DNA from: Micromonospora sp. KC723
GTDB taxonomy: Bacteria; Actinomycetota; Actinomycetes; Mycobacteriales; Micromonosporaceae
NCBI RefSeq assembly: GCF_004348595.1
Contig: NZ_SMKD01000058.1
Coordinates: 1-34,365 of the forward strand
Reading direction: 5' to 3'
DNA: 34,365 bases
How positions within the stretch are numbered: position 1 is the stretch's first letter; each line of letters begins with the position of its first letter. The notes beneath the pieces were generated by a model. That model saw only the letters and a program-made list of their open reading frames with translations. It had not been told where the DNA came from and ran no database searches. Positions 29,015 to 34,365 of the stretch are shown piece after piece. The translations under genes were made by a program, and so were the position numbers.

Positions 29015-30015
29015 CGGACCCTCACCCTCGGGTCGATCAGGCTGTAGGAGAGGTCGACCAGGAGGTTCACCAGCACGTACACCACCGCGATGATCAGGAT
29101 GAAGCCCATCAGCACCGGGTAGTCCCGTTGGCTGATCGCGTCCGCGACGAAGGCCCCGATGCCGGTGAAGCCGAAGACCGTCTCGGTGAGCACCGCGCCG
29201 GAGAGCAGACCACCGGTGAGCAGGCCGATCGAGGTGACCACCGGAAGCATCGCGTTGCGCAGCACGTGCCGACGGCGCACCGTCGACTCGGTCAGGCCCT
29301 TCGCTTCGGCCGTGCGGACGAAGTCCTCGTTGAGCACCTCCAGCACGCTCGCCCGGGTGATCCGCACGATGATGGCGAGCGGGATGCTGGCCAGCGTGAG
29401 GCCGGGGAGCACCAGGTGCCACAGCGCGTCGGCCGCGGCGTCCCACTCGCGGGTGAGCAGGCCGTCGAAGACGAAGAAGTTGGTGATCCGGGTGGCGTCG
29501 ATGGTGGGGTCCTGCCGGCCGGAGGAGGGGAACCAGCCGAGGTTCTCCGAGAAGATCGCCTTGAAGACGTAGGCCAGGAAGAAGACCGGGATGCAGATGC
29601 CGATCAGCGAGCCGCCGACCGAGAGGTGGTCCAGCAGCCGGCCACGGCGCCGGGCGGCCAGGTACCCCAGCGGGATACCGACGCCGATGGCGAGCACCAG
29701 AGCCATGACCGTCAGCTCGACGGTGCCGGGGAAGCGTTCCAGGAACTCAGTCACCACCGGACGCTTGGTGGCGGTCGAGGTGCCCAGGTCCAGGCGGATC
29801 AGCCGCCGCACGAACCGCGCGTACTGCACCAGGATCGGCTCGTCGAGGCCCATGTTGCGGCGGATCGCGGCGCGCATCTCGGGGGTGCCGCGCTCACCGA
29901 GAATCGCGGTCTCCGGACCGCCGGGCAGCCGACGGAGCCAGATGAACAGCAGGAGGGAGAGCCCGAACAGCGTCGGTATCAGCTGGAGCAGGCGTCTGAC
30001 GATGAACCGGAACAC
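29011..30015 (-). CDS. Peptide ABC transporter permease (OppB/DppB type)
   Basis: This 334-residue membrane protein has an N-terminal helix RRLLQLIPTLFGLSLLLF, about six membrane segments, and the EAA loop FVRTAEAKGLTESTVRRRHVLRNAMLPVV. It ends with YSLIDPRVRVR, the usual OppB/DppB terminus. The GTG at 30015 has no strong ribosome site. A 34-base hairpin separates it from the binding protein gene. Its stop overlaps the OppC start by 4 bases. Confidence 0.95.
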   Translation of the reverse strand: MFRFIVRRLLQLIPTLFGLSLLLFIWLRRLPGGPETAILGERGTPEMRAAIRRNMGLDEPILVQYARFVRRLIRLDLGTSTATKRPVVTEFLERFPGTVELTVMALVLAIGVGIPLGYLAARRRGRLLDHLSVGGSLIGICIPVFFLAYVFKAIFSENLGWFPSSGRQDPTIDATRITNFFVFDGLLTREWDAAADALWHLVLPGLTLASIPLAIIVRITRASVLEVLNEDFVRTAEAKGLTESTVRRRHVLRNAMLPVVTSIGLLTGGLLSGAVLTETVFGFTGIGAFVADAISQRDYPVLMGFILIIAVVYVLVNLLVDLSYSLIDPRVRVR

Positions 30016-30044
30016 GGCGGCCTCGAAGGGGGGTGCGGAGGGGT

Positions 30045-30078
30045 GCGGGCGGACGCCGTGTGCACGACGCCCGCCCGC
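30045..30078 (-). other. Intercistronic hairpin after the peptide-binding protein gene
   Basis: GCGGGCGG (30045-30052) pairs with CCGCCCGC (30071-30078). The inner 18 bases, with two G-U pairs, extend the stem to about 16 bp. Such hairpins after a binding-protein cistron protect the upstream mRNA or partially terminate, so that binding protein exceeds permease. Confidence 0.65.
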
Positions 30079-30099
30079 GTTCCTTGCCTCAGGTCAGGA

Positions 30100-31758
30100 C
30101 TACTTGAACTCGGCGGTGGCGTACCGCTCGTCGGTGAGCGGGCTGGCCTTGATACCGGTCACGTCCTTGCCGAACACGATCGCCGGCGGCGAGTGCGAGA
30201 TCGGCACACCGGGCAGGAAGTCCATGATGGCCTTGTTGAGGGCCTTGTACTTCTCCACCCGGGCCGCCGGGTCGGCGGTGGCGTCCGCGTCCTTGAACTG
30301 GGCGAACAGTGCCTGGTTGGTGTAGCCCCACTCGTCCTTCGGCCGGTCGAAGAAGGTGCCGATGAAGTTGTAGGCGTCGCCGTAGTCACCGGTCCAGCCG
30401 AGGAAGTGCAGGTCGTGCTTGCTGCCGGAGGTGGTCGCGTTGAGGTAGTCCGGGCTCCACTTCAGCGGGATGGCCTGGACGTTGATGCCGACCGCCTTGA
30501 GGTCCGCCGAGAGCAGCTCGAAGAGGTCCTTCGGGTTCGGCATGTACGGCCGGGTGACCTCGGTCGGGTAGTGGAACCGCAGGGTCAGGTTCGACGCTCC
30601 GGCCTCGGCCAGCAACTGCTTGGCCTTCTCCGGGTTGTAGTCGTACTTGGTGACGTCGCCGTTCCAGCCCTCGACCGTGTCCGGCATGAAGTTCACCGCG
30701 ACCTTGGCGCCCGGGGGCAGCTTCGAGTCGACCAGCGCCTGCCGGTTCAGCGCGTGCGCGATGGCCTGCCGGACCTTGAGGTCGGCCAGCTTCGGGTTGC
30801 CCTTCTGGTTGATCGCCAGGTAGAGCACGTTGAACGCCGGGCGGGTGAGGACGTTGAAGCCCTCGCCCTTCAGCGGCTCGACGTCGGCCGGGCCGACCAG
30901 GTCGTACCCCTGGATGTCGCCGGAACGCAGCGCCTGCTTGCGCGCGTTCTCATCCGAGATGGTCTTGAAGATGATGGTCTTCAGCTTGGCCTTGTCGCCG
31001 TGGTAGTCGTCGTTGCGCTCGATGGTCAGCGTCTTGTTGGCGACGTCCCAGGACTTGAACTTGAACGGGCCGGTGCCGGTCGGGTGCTCCATCGCGTACG
31101 ACGGGTACTTGATGTCCTCGGCGGTGCCGCCCACGTTGCTGGCGTCGTACTGCTGCAGCGCCTTCGGGCTGTGAATGGCGAACGACGGCAGCATCAGCGC
31201 GGCCGGGATCTTGCTGGACACCCGGGTGAAGGACAGGTCCACGGTGGTGGCGTCCTTGGCCGTGCAGGACTTGAAGAGGCTCGGCGGCAGCTCGGCGTTC
31301 TCGTTCTGCGCGAAGCCGCCCATGACGTCCTGCCAGTACGCGGTCACGTCCGGGCTCTGCATGAGGCCCTTGGCGTTGTACCAGCGGTTGAAGTTGACGC
31401 AGACGGCCTCGGCGTTGAAGTCGGTGCCGTCGTGGAACTTCACGCCGGAGCGGAGCTTGAAGGTCCACGTGGTGCCGGCGGCGTCCGGGGTCCAGGACTC
31501 GGCCAGGCCGGGGGTGACCTTGGTGCCGCCCTCCTCCGGACGGACCAGCGTCTCGAAGACCTGGCGTGCCACGCGCAGCGACTCACCGTCGCTGGCGAAG
31601 CTCGGGTCGAGCACCTTCGGGTCTCCGGCTACGCCGAACACGAGGGTGTCCTTCTTGCTGCCGCTGCTGTCGTCACGGTTGCTCTCGGCGCAGCCTGCTA
31701 CCGCGAGGGCCGCGACCGCGACGGCCGCGATGGCGGCCTTCGGCCTGGGTGCACGCAT
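30100..31758 (-). CDS. Peptide-binding lipoprotein (family 5 extracellular solute-binding protein)
   Basis: This 552-residue protein has a type II signal peptide with lipobox LAVAGC (lipidated Cys23). It carries the SBP_bac_5 pattern: TLVFGVAGDPKVLDPSF, GLAESWTPDAAGTTWTFKLRSGVKFHDGT, VRQAIAHALNRQALVD and the C-terminal two-lobed fold. It captures peptides outside the membrane and delivers them to the OppBC-type permeases. The length is at the usual family size. The ATG at 31758 has GAGGTGAAG upstream. As first gene it carries the operon promoter, overlapped by an inverted repeat (31794-31821). Confidence 0.95.
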   Translation of the reverse strand: MRAPRPKAAIAAVAVAALAVAGCAESNRDDSSGSKKDTLVFGVAGDPKVLDPSFASDGESLRVARQVFETLVRPEEGGTKVTPGLAESWTPDAAGTTWTFKLRSGVKFHDGTDFNAEAVCVNFNRWYNAKGLMQSPDVTAYWQDVMGGFAQNENAELPPSLFKSCTAKDATTVDLSFTRVSSKIPAALMLPSFAIHSPKALQQYDASNVGGTAEDIKYPSYAMEHPTGTGPFKFKSWDVANKTLTIERNDDYHGDKAKLKTIIFKTISDENARKQALRSGDIQGYDLVGPADVEPLKGEGFNVLTRPAFNVLYLAINQKGNPKLADLKVRQAIAHALNRQALVDSKLPPGAKVAVNFMPDTVEGWNGDVTKYDYNPEKAKQLLAEAGASNLTLRFHYPTEVTRPYMPNPKDLFELLSADLKAVGINVQAIPLKWSPDYLNATTSGSKHDLHFLGWTGDYGDAYNFIGTFFDRPKDEWGYTNQALFAQFKDADATADPAARVEKYKALNKAIMDFLPGVPISHSPPAIVFGKDVTGIKASPLTDERYATAEFK

Positions 31759-31793
31759 GGTGCTTCACCTCGTCCTTGGGGGTACGTCAATGT

Positions 31794-31821
31794 GGTGACG
31801 TGGTCACCGATGGCGGTGACC
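31794..31821. promoter_or_regulatory. Triple half-site operator at the peptide transporter promoter
   Basis: GGTGAC (31794-31799), GGTCACC (31802-31808) and GGTGACC (31815-31821) make two overlapping inverted repeats. They cover the -10 edge and presumed transcription start, a position typical of repressor sites. Confidence 0.5.
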
Positions 31822-31847
31822 ATAGCCCCCGCGTGGACACTCGGGAA
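31819..31847 (-). promoter_or_regulatory. Promoter of the peptide transporter operon (TTCCCG-N17-TATGGT)
   Basis: -35 TTCCCG is at 31842-31847 and -10 TATGGT at 31819-31824, with a 17-base spacer. The start would lie near 31812, inside the inverted repeats and about 55 bases before the ATG. Confidence 0.45.
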
Positions 31848-32035
31848 ACCGGCGGTTGGCGGGTTGGTATCGGATCGTGTCCCAGCCACGAAGGAACCGT
31901 CGAATCGAAGGCTGCAACCCCTGTTCGACGGCTGATTCGAAAGTGCGATGCCAAACTGTTACGTCGCCGGCTCCGTTGCGGCCTCCAAGTGTCAGATCGC
32001 GTACGGCTCCATCCTGTATGGGGGGAGGGGCGGGC
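31848..32035. other. Intergenic region downstream of recR
   Basis: No gene is supported. CCGTCGAA (31897-31904) and TTCGACGG (31924-31931) form an inverted repeat that may terminate recR transcription. Confidence 0.35.
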
Positions 32036-32629
32036 TCACACCGCGCGCCGCCCCTCGAAGGCCCGGCCGAGGGTGATCTCGTCGGCGTACTCCAGGTCGC
32101 CGCCGACCGGCAGGCCGCTGGCGAGCCTCGTCACCGCGATCCCCATCGGCTTCACCATCAGGGCCAGGTACGTCGCGGTCGCCTCCCCCTCGGTGTTCGG
32201 GTCGGTGGCCAGGATCAGCTCCCGGACCGCCCCGCCGCCGAGCCGCGTCATCAGTTCACGGACCCGAAGGTTGTCCGGCCCGATCCCCTCCAGCGGATTG
32301 ATCGCGCCACCGAGCACGTGGTAGCGACCACGGAACTCACCGGTCCGCTCGATCGCCACCACGTCCTTCGGCTCCTCGACCACACAGAGCACCTCGTCGG
32401 TGCGGCGCGGGTCCCGGCAGATCCGGCACTGCTCGGACTCGGCGACGTTGTAACAGGTGGTGCAGAACCGGACCAGATCCTTGACCTTGCGCAGCGCGCC
32501 GGCCAGCCGGTTCACGTCGGCCGGATCGGCCGACAGGACGTGGAACGCGATCCGCTGGGCGCTCTTCGGGCCCACACCCGGCAGACGGCCCAGCTCGTCA
32601 ATCAGATCCTGGATGGCGCCCTCGTACAT
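32036..32629 (-). CDS. recR: Recombination protein RecR
   Basis: This 197-residue protein has an N-terminal helix-hairpin-helix (LGRLPGVGPKSAQRIAFHVL), a four-Cys zinc finger (C56, C59, C68, C71) and a Toprim domain with the ATDPNTEGEATA motif (141-152). With RecO and RecF it loads RecA at gaps and breaks in DNA. The length is typical. The start codon lies 7 bp after the ybaB stop, and the dnaX-ybaB-recR order is widespread in bacteria. Confidence 0.98.
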   Translation of the reverse strand: MYEGAIQDLIDELGRLPGVGPKSAQRIAFHVLSADPADVNRLAGALRKVKDLVRFCTTCYNVAESEQCRICRDPRRTDEVLCVVEEPKDVVAIERTGEFRGRYHVLGGAINPLEGIGPDNLRVRELMTRLGGGAVRELILATDPNTEGEATATYLALMVKPMGIAVTRLASGLPVGGDLEYADEITLGRAFEGRRAV

Positions 32630-32636
32630 CTGCGGC

Positions 32637-32969
32637 TCAGAACCCGGGCAGGCCGAGGCCGCCCATGCCGCCCGCGACCGGGCCCATCTTCTTCTCGGTC
32701 AGCTCCCGGGCCGCCTCGGCGGCGTTGTGCAGGGCGGCGAGAACCAGGTCCTCCAGGGTCTCGACGTCCTCCGGGTCGACCGCCTTCGGATCGATCCTGA
32801 TGGCCTTGATCTCACCGGCGCCGGAGACGGTCGCGGTGACCAGGCCACCGCCGGCGGTGCCGGTCAACTCCGCCTCGGCCAGCTCGGCCTGGGCCTTGGC
32901 GATCTCCTGCTGCATCTTCTGCGCCTGCTTCAGCATCTGCTGCATGTTCGGCTGTCCACCTGGGCGCAC
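32637..32969 (-). CDS. ybaB: YbaB/EbfC nucleoid-associated protein
   Basis: This 110-residue protein has the YbaB fold: a Met/Gln-rich first helix (MQQMLKQAQKMQQEIAKAQAEL), the central strands GGGLVTATVSGAGEIKAIRIDP, and a second helix. A Gly-rich C-terminus follows. It binds DNA as a dimer. The GTG at 32969 has AAGGAG upstream; the ATG 8 codons later is an alternative. It lies between dnaX and recR. Confidence 0.95.
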   Translation of the reverse strand: MRPGGQPNMQQMLKQAQKMQQEIAKAQAELAEAELTGTAGGGLVTATVSGAGEIKAIRIDPKAVDPEDVETLEDLVLAALHNAAEAARELTEKKMGPVAGGMGGLGLPGF

Positions 32970-33008
32970 GGATGGCTCCTTCTCGCACTCGTCTCCTCGG
33001 CCGCGCCC

Positions 33009-33032
33009 AGCCTAGCCGGGCGGCGGCGCCCG
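33009..33032 (-). promoter_or_regulatory. Possible ybaB promoter and dnaX terminator region
   Basis: A TAGGCT -10-like hexamer is at 33009-33014. CGGGCG-gcgg-CGCCCG at 33017-33032 forms a hairpin just after the dnaX stop. ybaB-recR may thus be transcribed both from dnaX and from its own promoter. Confidence 0.35.
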
Positions 33033-33053
33033 TCCTCGTCGACCGGCACGCGC

Positions 33054-34365
33054 TCAGCGCGCGTCGACCTCGTCGATCCGCTCGGCGCCGAACGCCTCCC
33101 GCAGCAGCGCCACCGCCTGCTCCTCGCTCGACTGCCGGGCGGTCCGCTCGTCGATCACGTCGTCCAGCGGCTCGTCACCCGGGTCGAACCCCTCGTACGC
33201 CGGGGCCGCCGGCTCGGGACGTCCGCCGCCACGCAGCGGCCCGTCGTAGTCCGGGTCGTACGGCGGCTCGCCGGCCCAGTCCGCTTCGGCGGTCCGTCGC
33301 GCCGCCTGCGCGGGCCGCTGCCCCTTGTTGGCGCCCGCCGCCGCGGCAGCCGCGCGGGCCGCCGCGATCGCGCTGCTCACCGGGGCGCCGGACGCCTGCT
33401 GCGGTGCCGTCGCCGGTGCCACCGGCTTCGGTACGTCCGCCGCCGCGGCGGCCGTGGCAGCACCCGACGGGACCGCCTCCGGCCGGTCGCCGGCCACCGC
33501 CAGGCCAACGGCAGCGCCCGGCCGGGCCGCCTCCGGCCAGTCGTCCCCGCCGCCGGGGCGGGCCGGCTCGGGCCACTCCCCGTCGTCGACGACGCCGCCG
33601 GCACCGGCGGACCGGTCACCGGGACCGACGCCGTGGCCACCCGGGGCACCCGAGCCGCCGGCGGGAGACGCCGGCGCGCCACCGGAGCCGGTCGGGTGAC
33701 CCGACGCGGCGGCACCGGGGCCCACCGGACCCGTACCGGAGACGCCAGCGCCGCCGACCGGGGAACCTGTCGCCCCTCCCGAACCCGCCGCACCGCCCGG
33801 ACCTGTCCCCCCGTTCCCGCCCGTGGCGGAGTCGACCGGCCGGGCCTGGGACGTTGGGCGGGACGGCCCGCCCGGCGACACCCCGCCCCGCTCGCCGGCC
33901 ACCTCACAGCGGATCTGCCACCGACCGCCGAGTTCCTCGTAGAGCGCGTCGGTCAGCACGTGGGCGTGATCGGACATCATCTTGGCCAGCACCGACGACT
34001 TCACCGTCAGGACCAGCGCGTCGCCGTCCAGGTCACGGACGACGGCGTCCCGCATCAGCGCGGCGATCCGCTTGTTGCTCCGGTTGACCTTGCCGACCAC
34101 GTCCGGCCAGACCCGGCGTACCGCGACGGCGTCCAACGCGCCCGGCGCGGCCGAACCCGGCCGGGGCGGCTCCGGGGTGGCCGGGTCGGGCAGCACCGCC
34201 GACGCCGGCACGCCACGGCGGACAGGAGCGTCGGCCGCCGGGGCGGATCCGCCCGGGGACGGGTCGACGCCCGACACGGGACGGGATCCGGCAGCCGCCG
34301 CGCGCGCGGCGGCCAGCCCGGAGGGGGCGGCGGCAGCCGGCGTGCCGGCGGTCTCCGGGTGGGGC
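33054..34365 (-). CDS. dnaX: DNA polymerase III subunit gamma/tau, C-terminal part (5' end beyond the window)
   Basis: The minus-strand frame is open to the right edge, so the start and the AAA+ ATPase domain lie outside. The visible 437 codons hold a low-complexity Ala/Pro/Gly region and then a folded domain, AVRRVWPDVVGKVNRSNKRIAALMRDAVVRDLDGDALVLTVKSSVLAKMMSDHAHVL, typical of the tau region of actinobacterial DnaX. A long Gly/Ala/Pro/Ser linker follows, with two WPE-x-ARPG repeats. The end is an acidic segment, DEPLDDVIDERTARQSSEEQAVALLREAFGAERIDEV. DnaX is the clamp-loader subunit that tethers the replicase. The following ybaB-recR genes support the call. Confidence 0.93.
   Translation of the reverse strand, partial: PHPETAGTPAAAAPSGLAAARAAAAGSRPVSGVDPSPGGSAPAADAPVRRGVPASAVLPDPATPEPPRPGSAAPGALDAVAVRRVWPDVVGKVNRSNKRIAALMRDAVVRDLDGDALVLTVKSSVLAKMMSDHAHVLTDALYEELGGRWQIRCEVAGERGGVSPGGPSRPTSQARPVDSATGGNGGTGPGGAAGSGGATGSPVGGAGVSGTGPVGPGAAASGHPTGSGGAPASPAGGSGAPGGHGVGPGDRSAGAGGVVDDGEWPEPARPGGGDDWPEAARPGAAVGLAVAGDRPEAVPSGAATAAAAADVPKPVAPATAPQQASGAPVSSAIAAARAAAAAAGANKGQRPAQAARRTAEADWAGEPPYDPDYDGPLRGGGRPEPAAPAYEGFDPGDEPLDDVIDERTARQSSEEQAVALLREAFGAERIDEVDAR

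Noticed and set aside
29128..31935. A 935-residue plus-strand protein
   Set aside because: It is antisense to the transporter operon, with Arg/Gly/Val-rich composition typical of shadow frames.

Overview
The DNA is very GC-rich, uses many GTG and some TTG starts, and carries dnaX-ybaB-recR and lysC-asd gene orders together with a 421-residue aspartokinase that has an internal start. This points to a high-GC actinomycete, most likely a member of the Micromonosporaceae. That placement is inference from gene content and style; no search was run.

Left part (1-4779), accessory. A 45-nt copy of the 3' end of a tRNA-Pro(CGG) gene, without its 5' half, sits at 4735-4779. It is the expected scar at one end of an element that integrates into a tRNA gene. 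To its left lie a Nudix hydrolase, a convergent HTH-TPR regulator, two small coupled genes that diverge from the regulator across a palindrome cluster, two other small genes, and about 800 bases of structured non-coding DNA. The set resembles the nud-reg-pra end of an actinomycete integrative and conjugative element (AICE). The integrase, replication and transfer genes would lie to the left of the window.

Right part (4780-34365), chromosome. In order: a tRNA terminator and a short gene remnant; a NarL-type two-component system divergent from a MacB-like ABC exporter; an SRPBCC protein with a sigma-B-like promoter, divergent from a ChaA-type cation/proton antiporter; a hypothetical protein and a secreted lamin-tail-domain protein; a class III phosphodiesterase divergent from a GAF-GGDEF diguanylate cyclase; the lysC-asd operon of the aspartate pathway; a lipoprotein; a nitroreductase; leuA behind a leader peptide with three consecutive Leu codons and attenuator-type hairpins; a DUF1737 protein; a DHA2 drug exporter divergent from a secreted HNH nuclease lipoprotein with a coupled partner; a five-gene Opp/Dpp peptide ABC operon with a 46-bp tandem intergenic repeat; and recR, ybaB and the 3' part of dnaX, which runs off the right edge.

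The points most worth a second look are the AICE end with its regulatory module, the leuA attenuator, a nested hairpin leader in front of lysC, the duplicated 46-bp element inside the peptide transporter operon, the operator-promoter overlap of that operon, and the secreted nuclease/partner pair.
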